Shown: piece by piece, positions 49,201 through 59,089 of the stretch | How positions within the stretch are numbered: the first letter of the stretch is position 1 | Layout: the number at the start of each line of letters is the position of its first letter | Source of the DNA: Diacronema lutheri | Taxonomy: Eukaryota > Haptophyta > Pavlovophyceae > Pavlovales > Pavlovaceae | Assembly (NCBI GenBank): GCA_019448385.1 | Contig: JAGTXO010000003.1 | Span: 1,240,001 to 1,304,000 of the forward strand | Direction: 5' to 3' | DNA length: 64,000 nucleotides | Translations under genes and position numbers: made by a program | The notes under the pieces: generated by a model | What the model saw: the letters and a program-made list of their open reading frames with translations, nothing else | The model's database searches: none | What the model was told of the DNA's origin: nothing

Positions 49201-50658
49201 ACTCAACCGTCGTGCCTCCTCGCGCGCGCGCGCGATGCTGCTGTCGCGCTCGCGCCGCGCCGCGTCGATCTCCGCCTGGAGCGCGCGCGCGCGCGCGTCG
49301 CCGTCCGCCTTGGCCGCTTCGAGCTCCTGGCGCAGGCTCGATTCGCGCAGGGCGGCGTCAGTCGCATCGCGCTGCCGCAGCGTCTCGACGCGCCGCAGCT
49401 CGGCGTCGTGCGTCGACGCGGCGCGTGCGATGTCCGCCGCGTGCTCGGCGGACGTGCGGTCCTTAGTGAACTGCTGCTCGCGAAGCAAAGAGTCGATGCG
49501 CGCCTTGAGCGCCGAGTTCTCGAGCTGTAACGCCGAGAGCGCCGCGGCGTGCGCCGGGTCCGCGCCGCCGCCGCCGCCGCCGCCGAGCGCGGCCGGCGGC
49601 AGCGGCGCGGCGGCAAACGCCGCGGCGGGCAGGGCGCCGCACGCGCCCGCCACTTGACCGGTGGCGCCGGGCGCGCTGCGGGCGCCGCCAGCAGTTGAGC
49701 CGCCCCCTGCACGGAACGGACACGACGGGATATCAAAGTCAACGCCGCCTTTGCGCGCCCCGCCGCCGCTGCCGCCACCACCGCCACCGCTGCCCACCGG
49801 GCCGGCTGAGCCAGCTGAGCCGGCTGAGCCGGCCGGGCCGGCTGGGCCGGCCGCGCAAGCCGCGTTCGCGGCGGGCTGCGTGTTCGTGCGAAGGAGGGGG
49901 GGCTGCTGGCGTGTGCCCTTTTGCGATGGCAGCGATGGGCCGGACGTGGAATGCACGCAGCCGCGGGGCGAGGGCGAGGCGGGCGCACCCCATCCCACCG
50001 CGCCGCCCTCGTCCGACGCCTCGAAGGAATCGGCGTACGCGTGATCGTCCGCAGGCGGCGCGCGCTGCCCGCCGCCGCCGCCGCCTACCGCCGGAGGCGC
50101 CGACCCTCCGCGCGCGACGCCGGGCGCGGCCTTGGGAATGGAGGCCGGCGCGGGCAGCTGCTGCTTGGGCAGCTCAGGTACATCGGACTCGGCGCTCGAC
50201 GCCACCTCCACGTCGTCGAGGTCGAGGTCGTCGTCGTCGCCGCCGATGGAAAAGTCGTCGTCGTCGTCGTCGTTGTCGCGCAGCGCGACCGCCATCGCGT
50301 CGCGCAGGCCGATGGAGCCGGGCGCGGGCTTGCGCGGCGCGGCGGCGGATTGGACGGCGGAGACGGTTCGCTTTGCGGCGGCCTTCTTCTTCTTCGATCC
50401 CACGCCGCTCGTCCCCTTGGCCTTGGCAGGCTCGGGGCTAGGCGAGCCGCCGCCGAGTCCGCCGCCGAGTCCGCCGCCGAGCCCGCCGCCGAGCCCGCCG
50501 CCGAGTTTCTTTGGCGCCGCCGACGGCTTCGCGGCAGCACCTCCGGCCGACTTGGCGCCGGACGACGACGCGGGCGTCGGCGCCGCGAGCCCCGCGCCAC
50601 CTGTCGTGCTCGGCCGCCGGTTGCCGAGCAGCATCGACGTCGGCCCGAGGAGGGACAT
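46294..50658 (-). CDS. Large coiled-coil protein, ciliary type (FBF1-like, tentative)
   Basis: Three exons (50658-48764, 48615-48423, 48210-46294) give 1334 residues. The N-terminal 400 residues are disordered: a Gly-Leu repeat (GLGGG four times), KKKKAAAKR, an acidic DDDDDDFSIGGDDDDLDLDD, and Gly/Ala/Pro runs. A continuous coiled coil follows, from about residue 430 to 900 (LENSALKARIDSLLREQQF; RRVEAEHETLRRATAAWEAE; ERAEHLAWMDTQNEEIKLEQ), ending in a Gly/Tyr-rich tail. The layout (disordered N-terminus with GLRDAM, a long C-terminal coil) recalls Fas-binding factor 1 of ciliary transition fibres, but other centrosomal coils would look alike. Introns are 48763-48616 and 48422-48211; the second is filled with short GC-rich repeats. 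Confidence 0.6.
48236..48371 (-). repeat. GC-rich simple and 14-bp tandem repeats in intron 2 of the coiled-coil gene
   Basis: A 14-bp unit GCGCGCAAGACGCG is repeated five times from 48302 to 48371 (last copy degenerate), preceded by a (GCGCG)n-like stretch from about 48240. The whole is stop-free on the minus strand. Confidence 0.88.
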
Positions 50659-50694
50659 GCCCGGCCGTTCAAAAGAGGAAGCGATCAAAAAAAA
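50659..50694. promoter_or_regulatory. 36-bp divergent start-to-start spacer
   Basis: Lies between the coiled-coil gene and the aldo/keto reductase. Contains an A-run (50686-50694) next to the reductase ATG. Confidence 0.35.
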
Positions 50695-51832
50695 ATGGTG
50701 CCAGCTTCGAGCGCGAACACGGGCGCGGTGCCGCGCCCGGCGCTTCAGGTGATCCTCGGCACGATGACGTTCGCCGGCCAGGCGCAGACGGACGATGCCA
50801 GGGCAATGCTTTGCGCCTTCACCGCGCGCGGCCACGTTGAGGTCGATACAGCGCGCATGTACGAGCACGGCCAGACGGAGGAGATGCTCGGCGGCCTGCT
50901 CGACGCCCACCCAGACCTGCGCGAGCGGCTCGCGCTCGCGTCCAAGGCCAACCCGTTCGCGACGCACGAGCGGACATTAAGCGCCACGTCCGTCCGCGAG
51001 CAGGTGCGCGCCTCGCTCGGCGCCCTCCGCGTGCCCAAGCTTCGCCTCCTCTACTTGCACGCCCCCGACCCCGCGACGCCGATCTCGGAAACACTCGACG
51101 CGGTCGCCGAGCTGCATGCGGCGGGCGCGTATGACGAGCTTGGGCTGAGCAACTACCAGGCGTGGGAGGTCTGCCACATCCACCACCTCTGCGTCGCGCG
51201 CGGCCTGCCGCCGCCTACAGTCTACCAGGTGCGCGCTCGCCTCTTCCGTCCCGCGCCCCGCCGGCTTGTTGCGGCCGAAGTGCGGCCTGCAAGCACGCTG
51301 ACGTGAGGTTCCGCCCCCACGCGCGGCCCGGCCGCAGGGCATGTACAACTGCTTCACGCGCGAGGTTGAGCGCGAGCTGCTGCCGTGCGTGCGCGCGCTC
51401 GGCATGCGCTTTTACGCGTACAACCCGCTCGCTGGCGGGCTCCTCACGGGCAAGCACACGAGCGCGTCGCTCGCGACGGCGACTGACGGGCGCTTCCGGT
51501 TGGGCAACGAGCTCTACCGCGGGCGGTACCTCCACCCGGCTCAGCTGCGCGCGGCGGCTGATTTCACGGACGCATGCGCAGCGGCGGGCGTCGCGCCCGC
51601 GCGTGCGGCGCTGCGTTGGCTGCGGCACCACTCCGCGCTGCGCGCCGACGCGCGCGATGGCGTGATCGTCGGCGCGTCGCGGCCGGCGCACCTCGACGAC
51701 AACCTCGACGCGCTCGACGAGGGCCCGCTGACGGCCGAGCTGCTCAGCGAGATCGAGCGCATGTGGGACGGCGTGCGCGCGAGCGGCTGCGTGCCCTCGT
51801 ACGAGCGCGGCTCGTCCAAATATGCGCCGTAG
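50695..51832 (+). CDS. Aldo/keto reductase, AKR7 (aflatoxin aldehyde reductase)-like
   Basis: Two exons, 50695-51228 and 51338-51832, give 342 residues. NADPH-dependent carbonyl reductase. Tetrad residues are visible: Asp and Tyr in VDTARMYEHGQTEEMLG, Lys in ALASKANPF, His in LLYLHAPDP. GLSNYQAWEV and the exon junction TVYQ-GMYNCFTREVE are characteristic, and MRFYAYNPLAGGLLTGKH is the AKR7 signature. The C-terminal VIVGASRPAHLDDNLDAL is the cofactor-binding segment. The 109-bp intron (51229-51337) is phase 0. Physiological substrate unknown (reactive aldehydes likely). Confidence 0.92.
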
Positions 51833-52005
51833 GCGAAGAACTTTTTGACGAGATCCCATGGTTGTTGCGCGCGCGCGCGCGTTGCGCGGGTCGGGCGGCC
51901 CAAAGTCGCCGCCGGCGTTCTGCCGATTCGTATGATTGGCCATTTGGGGAGGCACGCGGCCTTTTGGATTTCGGCGCGTTCGGCGCGACACGTGAATCCG
52001 GCTCC
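51833..52005 (+). promoter_or_regulatory. Probable promoter of ATP sulfurylase gene
   Basis: 173 bp with an ATTGG (inverted CCAAT) near 51934 and an AT-richer patch TTCGTATGATTGGCCATTTG. No gene. Confidence 0.35.
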
Positions 52006-53283
52006 ATGATGAAGCTCCCCGTGGTAGTGCTCGTGCTGCTCGTCGACTGCGCGCTCGGCTTCGGCGGACCGCTCGCCGCGCGCCGCGGCTTGGCGCGCAG
52101 CGCGCGCGTGGTCTCGCCTGCGCGCGTCGCGATGGCGTCGACGTCGCCCGCGCACGGCGGCGAGCTCGTCAACCTGCTCGCGCCGCAGGACTCGCACGCT
52201 TCCCTCTCGGCGATGTGCACCAAGACGATTGAGCTGACGGACCGGCAGTCGTGCGACGTCGAGCTGCTCGCGGTGGGCGGACTCTCGCCGCTTACCGGCT
52301 TCATGTCGCAGGCCGACTACACTTCCGTGCACAAGACTCACCGGCTCGTCGACGGCACGCTGTTCGGCCTGCCGATCGTGATGGACACGTCGGACGAGAA
52401 GATCGCGCCGGGCGACACGATCCTCATGAAGTACAAGGGCAAGGACATGGCGGTGATGAACGTCACGGAGAAGTGGTTCCCCGACAAGGCCGTCGAGTGC
52501 GCCAACTGCTACGGCACCGCCTCGCTCGAGCACCCCGGCGTTCGGATGGTCGCGATGGAGCGCGGCAAGTACTACCTCGCCGGCCCGATCGTCGGCCTCA
52601 CGATGCCCGTGCGCGACTTCCCTTGCAAGACGCCGCAGGAGGTGCGCGCGTCGCTGCCTGAGGGCAAGGACGTCGTTGCCTTCCAGTGCCGCAACCCGAT
52701 CCACCGCGCTCACTACGAGCTCTTCACGCGCGCGCTGAAGGCGGACAACGTCGACCCGACCGGCACCGTCCTCGTTCACCCGACGTGCGGCCCGACGCAG
52801 GAGGGCGACATTGACGGCGTGACGCGGTACAAGACGTACGAGGTGCTCAAGCAGGAGGTCGCCAACCCGCAGGTCGAGTGGGCCTACCTCCCGTACTCGA
52901 TGCACATGGCCGGCCCACGCGAAGCGATGCAGCACATGATCATCCGCAAGAACTATGGCTGTACGCATTTCATCATCGGGCGCGACATGGCGGGCTCCAA
53001 GTCGTCGATCACGGAGGAGGATTTCTACGGGCCGTACGACGCGCAGGAGTTTGCGCGCACACACTCGAAGGAGCTCGGCGTCCAGACCGTCGAGTCGCTC
53101 AACCTCGTGTACACGGCGGAGAAGGGGTACATCACCGCCGATGAGGCGAAGGCAGCCAACCTCAAGCCGCTCAAGCTGTCAGGCACCGAGTTCCGCCGCC
53201 TGCTGCGCGCCGGCGAGGAGATCCCCGAGTGGTTCGCCTTCAAGAGCGTCGTCGCTGTGCTGAGGCAAGACCCCAACGCTTAG
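52006..53283 (+). CDS. ATP sulfurylase, plastid-targeted
   Basis: Makes adenosine 5'-phosphosulfate from ATP and sulfate, the first step of sulfate assimilation and PAPS synthesis. 425 residues, single exon. The N-terminus MMKLPVVVLVLLVDCALG is a signal peptide, and the residue after the likely cleavage site is Phe (ALG-FGG), followed by an Arg/Ala-rich transit peptide to about residue 45: the bipartite presequence expected for a complex red plastid. Catalytic motifs: QCRNPIHRAHYEL, HPTCGPTQEGDIDG and IIGRDMAGSKSS (the variant seen in algal/bacterial-type enzymes rather than GRDHAGPG). No fused APS kinase. A second in-frame ATG follows immediately at 52009. Confidence 0.94.
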   Translation: MMKLPVVVLVLLVDCALGFGGPLAARRGLARSARVVSPARVAMASTSPAHGGELVNLLAPQDSHASLSAMCTKTIELTDRQSCDVELLAVGGLSPLTGFMSQADYTSVHKTHRLVDGTLFGLPIVMDTSDEKIAPGDTILMKYKGKDMAVMNVTEKWFPDKAVECANCYGTASLEHPGVRMVAMERGKYYLAGPIVGLTMPVRDFPCKTPQEVRASLPEGKDVVAFQCRNPIHRAHYELFTRALKADNVDPTGTVLVHPTCGPTQEGDIDGVTRYKTYEVLKQEVANPQVEWAYLPYSMHMAGPREAMQHMIIRKNYGCTHFIIGRDMAGSKSSITEEDFYGPYDAQEFARTHSKELGVQTVESLNLVYTAEKGYITADEAKAANLKPLKLSGTEFRRLLRAGEEIPEWFAFKSVVAVLRQDPNA

Positions 53284-53405
53284 GCACGCCAGCGCCGCCT
53301 CGCGCGTGAAGGCCGTTGTCGCCGCCGACCTGTGAAACATTTGAGAGTAAACAGCAGTCGTCGGCAACACAGGGTGCAGCAGAGCGGAGGGGTGGCGGGC
53401 CAAAC
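53284..53405. other. Convergent spacer
   Basis: 122 bp between the ATP sulfurylase stop and the phytase-like gene stop. AT-richer segment GAAACATTTGAGAGTAAACA near 53333. No gene. Confidence 0.35.
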
Positions 53406-55074
53406 TCACGCGGTCACCGTCACGCCGCCGCGGGCAACTTGCACAGCGGCCGGCTGCAACTCGACGACCACGGCCGTTTCAGAGTCTGACGGCTCGTCGG
53501 GCACGCGGCTCAGCTCCTGCGCCGCGCCGCGTCGCCGCGCTCTGCGCGCCGCGCCGTCCTTGCGGCCGCGTTGGCAGAGCCAGCGCGCGAGCGAAGCGAC
53601 GAGCGCGAGCAGCGCGCAGATGACGATGAGCAGCATGGCGGCGCAGCCGGCGCCGCACACACCGTCCATCTCGATTGGGTCGGCGACCGTGTGGCACACC
53701 GGCCCGCCCCAGCCGGCGTGGGCGGCGTCCGACGCGTTGGCGGCGCCAAGCGCGCCCGCCGTGTCGCCCCGAGCCGCGACGGGCCGCAGCGCGAGGAGCA
53801 CAAATTGCGTGCCGATCTGCGCGTGGTTGCCGTTGTCGTCGTTGACAAGCAACAGCAGCCGCTCGCCGCCCGGCCCGGCGCGCGGGTGGAGGCACATGCC
53901 CTCGTAGTTGTCGACCGGAACGGCGTGCGTGTCGCCGCTGCGCACGTCGCGCAGGCCGGCGCGCGTCCAGCGCACCACGGCGCGCTTGCGCACCGCGTTG
54001 ACGTATCCGCGCGACCAGCTGTCAGCGTCGATGTCTCCAGCGCGCTCGAGGCGACACCGCGCCGACGACGCGTGCAGCCCGCGCGTCTCGCGGAGGCGCG
54101 CGCAGCACGAGACGTCGGTCGCGCCGGCAAAGTCCACCTCGAAGAGCACGACCACGTTGCCCGTCAAATCTGAGTGGCTCCGCTCCAGGGAGAGGAGCCG
54201 GTCGGAACTGAACGGATGCTCGGAGAACTCGACGAGTCCAAAGACGTCGTCGCTCAGGCGCGTCGAGACGGCGCCGTCGGCGGTGTACGGCAGCATCGCG
54301 ACGAGCGCGTGCGGCGGCGCGGCGGGCGCGCGGCCCGACGCGGCGGCCGCGTCAAGAAGAAGAAGGCGGCGAACGAAAGGGTCGTCGTCCTTGAGTGCGC
54401 GCTGCGTTCCGCGTGGCGCGTGCGGCGGGCAAGGGGCGAGCGAAGGCGTGCGTGAGCGGTCGCTGGCACGGCGCATACCTCGCGCGCGAGCCGCGGCACG
54501 CGCGGTGCGTGCGCACCTCGTTCGCTGTGGCCACGTACTTGCCATCCGCCGTGTGCGCGAGCGCCTCAAAGCCCGCATTGTTGCGCACCTGCGCGCGCAC
54601 AACCTCTGGCACCTCGAAGGGCGAGGCGCGGTATTCGCCGTCCGCCAGCGCGTACGAGGCGACGTCGAGGAATGACGCGCGCGTGTTGGCGCGCGCGTGC
54701 TCCTCGGTCGAGACGAGGACGTGCGACCCGTCCGAGCCGGGCGCAAACTCGAGGCCCTCCGAGTCGATCGAGCTGGCGCCTGCGCCAGCGCGACTAAGCG
54801 GTGTGCGCCGACGCGGCGAAACGCCCACGAGGCGGCCGCCTTCGATGCGCACGTCAATGTGCCACAGCTCGCCCATGTCGGAGAGGAAGATGACTGTCGA
54901 CGCGGACGGATCGGAGATGTCCCACCGGCACGCCGAGAGCTCGGCAAGCGTCGCGTTCTGGCGTGTTCGCTCGTCGATGAAGCGGCTGCCCACCGGCAGG
55001 AGCACGCTGCCGCGGAATTGCGTGGCGATCTCTACGTCGAGTGCCTCGCCGTCGGCATCGCCGTTCGTCCGCAT
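53406..55074 (-). CDS. Esterase-like-activity-of-phytase domain protein with C-terminal membrane anchor
   Basis: Two exons, 55074-54517 and 54401-53406, give 517 residues; intron 54516-54402 is phase 0. Beta-propeller-like strands typical of the phytase-esterase-like family are visible: DSEGLEFAPGSDGSHVLVS, NNAGFEALAHTADGKYVATA and VDNYEGMCLHPRAGPGGERL. Near the C-terminus a hydrophobic helix (CAAMLLIVICALLALVASLA) precedes a basic cytosolic tail with KDGAARRARRR. A type I membrane protein would need a signal peptide, but the first ATG (MRTNGDADGEALDVE) gives none, so a 5' exon may be missing. Role unknown; phosphate or ester metabolism is suggested by the family name only. Confidence 0.65.
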
Positions 55075-55143
55075 ATTGCTACCAGCTAGTATGGAGGTAC
55101 CTTTTAAAGTTGAAAATTGAATCGGCGCCCTTGCCAGCCTGCC

Positions 55144-57156
55144 CTACATGAACGACGGCGCTTGCCGCCCCTCGGCAATGCGTTCGTAAGCGGTGCGCCG
55201 GTAAAACTCGGCGTACGGGTCGTCCGCGCGCTTGCGCTGCAGCACGGCCAGCCCGTCCTCAACGGCCGCGCGCAGCTGTGCCCACTTCTGCGCGATCGCC
55301 GCCTCGTCCGACCGGTCGACGCCAGCCATATCGATCGGCTCGCCGAACAGGAAGTAGTGCCGCGGGATGCCGCGGTCGACGCGCGGCACGACGAGCGGCG
55401 GCACGAAGAGGTCGTCCTTGACGAGCGATGGCAACACGTCGACGCGCTGGCGAAACCAGTCGCCGACGATGGGCAACGCCAGGATCTCGTCCGTGTCCAC
55501 GACAACGTCGCCAAGCTCGTCCGAGCCGACCCCGGAGAACGGCACGACAACCGCGTCGTACTTTGCGGCGATGCGCATGAGGTCAGGCGCGTCGGGCCAG
55601 AAGAGCCGGTACGCCTCGCCCTTGCGCTTAAAGACCTCGCGCGCGCCGCCCGGGAAGATGAGGACGGGCTCGCCCGCGGCGAGGAGCTGCACGAGCACGC
55701 GCGCCGAGATCGGACGCGCGCCGTACATTTCAAAAATCTCCGCCGTGCCCGACGGCGGGTAGGGCAGCGGGTGAAGCGGCATGCTCGAGCGCTGCGATGT
55801 CGCGTCGGCGCCATCGCCAAAGCCCTTCCCCATCAGCGGCGGATAGACGAGCGCTTTGATCAGCACGCCACGCTCGTTGAGCACCTCGCGCACGAGCAGC
55901 GGTCCGTCGATCCCGTACAGCTGGTGGTTCCCCGCGAAGAGCACCGGCCGGCCGCCGACCGTCTGCGGCAGCGGGATCGAATGCACGCCGCGCTCGAGCG
56001 AGCCGTCGGCGCCGCGCGAGAAGAAGACGGGCGACGCGAGCGCGGCCGCTCCCTCCAGCTGGTTGAGCCGCTCGCCCGCGAGCTCCGACGAGGACAACTC
56101 GCGCTTCACGGCGGGCACGGCGCGGCGCGCGGCGATGGACGCCCCCGGCGCGACGGCGCCGCCGCCACTACCGCTGGCCGCGCCGGCCGCCGCGCCGCCG
56201 GCGCCTGCCGGCGCGTCGCCGGCGTCGTCGCGCGCGAGCTCAAAAATCGCCGCTGCCGTGAGCAGCTGCAGCAAGTTGACGCGGTCGTCGTCAAGGCATG
56301 CGTGGCCGGGCCCGTCGACGACGCGGCGCGTCGAGCCTGGGATCAGCGCCGCGAGCCGGCTCGTCTCGCGCGTGGACGGGAGGACGAGGTCGCGCGTCGT
56401 CGCGATGAGTGCGCACCGGCGCGCCCATGGCCACGCCGCTCCGCCCGCCGCCTTGGCGGAGGCGAGGCGCGAGGCGACGCGCGCCGCGCCGTCGGAGAGC
56501 ACACCGAGCCGATGCTTGAGCGCTGGCGCGGGCAGCACGTCGCTCAGCTGGTTGGACAGCGCGAGGAGCGCCTGCGGCGTCGGGAAGTCGGGCAATGGCT
56601 GTCCGGTCACGCCCTCGAACCATCCCGCCGCGCCAAACAGCGGCGTGATCACGGCGGGGAGGGAGCGGTAGAGCGGCTCGGGGAGCGTGTCGGCGACGAA
56701 CGAGCCGAGCGGGCCGACCCACGTCTCGCCGATGCTCGTCGCCGGGTTGATGAGCGCGAGCGCGTCGACGAGGTCAGGCTCAGCGAGCGCGGCGCCGAGG
56801 CTCACGACTGCACCGAGCGACTCGCCGACGAGAAGGGTGCGCTGGCCGGCAGCGCGGCGCTCGCGGAGGGCGGCGAGAACAAACGCGACGATCTCCTCGA
56901 AGCTCGACGTGTCCTCCGGCTCGATGGTCAGCACGTCGATCGCGTCGACAAAGTGCTGCAGCCGCCGCCACTGCCGCTGGCCGCATCGGCCAGTGCCGTC
57001 GATGCCCGGCGCGAAGAGTATGGCAAAGCCGCCGCCGCGCGGCGGCGAGACAGGCGCGACAGCCTCACGCGCGCGCAGCCCCGGTGCCGGCCCGACGCGC
57101 AGCGCCGCCACGTGCCCGGCGAAAAATGCGCCGAGCAGAGCGCCGAACGAGCGCAT
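55144..57156 (-). CDS. Phytyl ester synthase-like acyltransferase (alpha/beta hydrolase plus LPLAT domains)
   Basis: A 670-residue single-exon protein. The N-terminus MRSFGALLGAFFAGHVAALR is a signal-peptide-like leader followed by Arg/Pro residues, compatible with plastid import. Residues about 50-320 are an alpha/beta hydrolase with GIDGTG and nucleophile elbow LLVGESLGAVVSL; His in GPGHACLDDD may complete the triad. Residues about 400-670 form the acyltransferase half with GNHQLYGIDGPLLVREVL (variant of HxxxxD), ILIFPGGAREVF and VVPFSGVGSDE. This is the two-domain architecture of plant PES1/PES2, which make fatty acid phytyl esters and triacylglycerol in chloroplasts. The start at 57156 is the first ATG in frame. 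Confidence 0.88.
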   Translation of the reverse strand: MRSFGALLGAFFAGHVAALRVGPAPGLRAREAVAPVSPPRGGGFAILFAPGIDGTGRCGQRQWRRLQHFVDAIDVLTIEPEDTSSFEEIVAFVLAALRERRAAGQRTLLVGESLGAVVSLGAALAEPDLVDALALINPATSIGETWVGPLGSFVADTLPEPLYRSLPAVITPLFGAAGWFEGVTGQPLPDFPTPQALLALSNQLSDVLPAPALKHRLGVLSDGAARVASRLASAKAAGGAAWPWARRCALIATTRDLVLPSTRETSRLAALIPGSTRRVVDGPGHACLDDDRVNLLQLLTAAAIFELARDDAGDAPAGAGGAAAGAASGSGGGAVAPGASIAARRAVPAVKRELSSSELAGERLNQLEGAAALASPVFFSRGADGSLERGVHSIPLPQTVGGRPVLFAGNHQLYGIDGPLLVREVLNERGVLIKALVYPPLMGKGFGDGADATSQRSSMPLHPLPYPPSGTAEIFEMYGARPISARVLVQLLAAGEPVLIFPGGAREVFKRKGEAYRLFWPDAPDLMRIAAKYDAVVVPFSGVGSDELGDVVVDTDEILALPIVGDWFRQRVDVLPSLVKDDLFVPPLVVPRVDRGIPRHYFLFGEPIDMAGVDRSDEAAIAQKWAQLRAAVEDGLAVLQRKRADDPYAEFYRRTAYERIAEGRQAPSFM

Positions 57157-57520
57157 CGGCCGGGTCGCAAGACGCAACTTCTGGCGCTTTGGATTGTCTT
57201 CTCTGTTCTCAGGTCACTGCGAGTCTGCGACTGCAGTGGAGAGGAGTGTGCACCGCTGGTGCGCAGCGCGCGAGTATGAACGAAGGCGAGAAGCGCGCGA
57301 GGAGCTGCGCTGCAATGTCTACCGATCGCAGAGGCCTCGCCTCGTGTGGGCCGCAGCGCCGTTGCCATCGCCCGAACCCAGGGCGCGCCGCGCGCACTGT
57401 GATTGCGTGCGCGTGATAAGGTGATCCGGAAGCTCGTGATGATAGCACCCGGACTGGTGGCCCTCAAACTCCTCCGACACTCCGACCCGACCCGAACTCT
57501 TGGCGAGGGTGGTATCCGCC
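57157..57520. other. Divergent promoter region, no gene recognised
   Basis: 364 bp between the PES-like start and the lipid-droplet-like protein start. Includes TTGGATTGTCTTCTCTGTTCTCAG near 57190-57212 and several short open frames without recognisable features. Confidence 0.4.
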
Positions 57521-58807
57521 ATGTCGTCCGTCTCCGTGACCGTCCGCGAGCTCTACGACACGAGGACGCGCCCGTCGCTCGTGTACAAAACCTTGCTGCG
57601 CTTTGGCGCGGAGAAGGTGCCGCCCCGCCGCCGCCGCCCGCTGCGCTCCGCGAACGCGCGCGCTGCGCCGCGCGTGGCGCGCCGACGCGGAGCACCCACC
57701 CGCCACGTTGTTGCCCGCACGCGCGCTCGCCCGCCGGCGCGCGGCGCGCGCGCGCGCGCGCAGTACTTGGACCCGAAGCAGATCGAGATGATCTCAAAGC
57801 TCACGACCGTCCAGGCGCTGATGGACAAGTCGGTCGAGATCCAGCAGGTCGCGACGCCGTACATCAAGAAGGCGACGCACGCGGACGGGCGCAAGGAGCT
57901 CGCCGTCCTTGCAAACGACAACATCGTCAAGCCGACGTTCGACGTTGCGTCGGCGCGCGCCAAGCCGTACGTGAGCAAGGCCAACGAGGTGATCATCCAG
58001 CCCGCGCGTGAGCGCGTCGCGCCGCTCGTCGACGTGCTCGAGCGCAACCGGCTCGCGATCGTCGGGTCGCCGCGCTTCAAGCGCGCTCTCGAGGGCGTCA
58101 ACAAGGCGCGCGCACACCCGATTGAGACGGCGCAGGAGCTCAGGTCGAACGTGATCGACCTGATCAAGGTGCGCCGCGCGCGCGATCCGCCGCGCGCACC
58201 GCGCTGCTGGCGCGCCGACAGCCCAGCGCGCGCGGCGGCGCCGTCCGCGCCGCCCGCCGCGCAGTACGACAACCTGGTCTCGTACCGCGAGTACGTGCTC
58301 TCGCCCGAGTTCCAGGCCGACACGCTCAAGCTGCTCAAGGAGGACCTGCCGATGATCGCGCGCGAGGCGGCGCGCCGCGGGTACGGCCTGCTCCACTCGT
58401 CGTCCGTCGCGCTCTCGGACGAGCTGCACGCGAAGCGCGCGGCGCTGGCGGACGCGTGGAAGCACGGCTTTCAGATGGGCCACAGCTCGGTCGAGCTGCA
58501 GAAGCTGCGCGACACCGCGCTCAAGCTCGTCGACCAGCTCAAGGCCAAGCTGCTCACGACCGCCGAGAAGGTGCAGGCCAAGGGCTCGGAGCTCACGACC
58601 GAGTACCACGTGCGTGAGGCGATCGAGCGCATCACCAAGATCTTCGGCCTCGACGGCCTCTTCCGTGGCGGCGGCGGTGGCGGTGGCGCGGTCGCGGGCG
58701 ACGCGCAGCCCGCGCCCACCGACGACGGCGCGCACGCCGAGACGCCGATGACGTCGCCGTCCGACGAGCCGTCGCACTCGCCCGCCGCGACGACCTCGAG
58801 CGAGTGA
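57521..58807 (+). CDS. Amphipathic-helix protein of unknown family (possible lipid-droplet/coat protein), copy 1
   Basis: Three exons (57521-57616, 57764-58168, 58265-58807) give 347 residues. The protein is mostly helical with repeated Val/Ile/Leu-x-Pro-y segments (VATPYIKKATHADGR; NDNIVKPTFDVASARAKPYV; NEVIIQPARERVAPLVDVLE), reminiscent of the 11-mer helices of perilipin or rubber-particle/LDAP-type proteins, then a Gly run and an acidic Ser/Pro tail. The neighbouring PES-like gene also concerns neutral lipids, which makes a lipid-droplet role attractive but unproven. Both introns (147 and 96 bp) are multiples of three without stops, so unspliced RNA would encode an Arg-rich insert. A nearly identical inverted copy lies at 62755-64000. 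Confidence 0.75.
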   Translation: MSSVSVTVRELYDTRTRPSLVYKTLLRFGAEKVPPRRRRPLRSANARAAPRVARRRGAPTRHVVARTRARPPARGARARAQYLDPKQIEMISKLTTVQALMDKSVEIQQVATPYIKKATHADGRKELAVLANDNIVKPTFDVASARAKPYVSKANEVIIQPARERVAPLVDVLERNRLAIVGSPRFKRALEGVNKARAHPIETAQELRSNVIDLIKVRRARDPPRAPRCWRADSPARAAAPSAPPAAQYDNLVSYREYVLSPEFQADTLKLLKEDLPMIAREAARRGYGLLHSSSVALSDELHAKRAALADAWKHGFQMGHSSVELQKLRDTALKLVDQLKAKLLTTAEKVQAKGSELTTEYHVREAIERITKIFGLDGLFRGGGGGGGAVAGDAQPAPTDDGAHAETPMTSPSDEPSHSPAATTSSE

Positions 58808-59089
58808 AGGCGCGGCCGCTCGCCCGCGCCTTGCCCGCGCCTTGCCCGCGCATCTGTTGACCTCGTTTGCGCTGGCTTGCACGCGCCTTGTCCGCGCCTT
58901 GCGGCATGCGTTGACCTCGTTTGCTTCGCAGATTCTCTTGACGGCGCGTACGTGAGGACAGCGGAGTCCGGACGCAGCTGCTTAGGATCGAAAAGCCATC
59001 AACGTCGCCAGAGTGGGCAGACAGACGAGCCCTGCCCAGAGGGGGGTTCTCCGGGGGGGGGGGGGGGGGGGCTCCCCCTCGGTCTGTTG
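58808..59089. other. Spacer with short repeats and a poly-G run
   Basis: Contains irregular CGCGCCTTG repeats (58828-58905), two copies of GTTGACCTCGTTTGC (near 58856 and 58910), and a 19-G run at 59053-59071. The duplicated block shared with the right-hand copy ends about 58830. No gene. Confidence 0.6.
59053..59071 (+). repeat. Poly-G run just 3' of the GT90 gene
   Basis: Nineteen consecutive G, 19 bp beyond the minus-strand stop at 59090 (C-run on the transcript strand). Potential quadruplex and assembly trouble spot. Confidence 0.9.
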
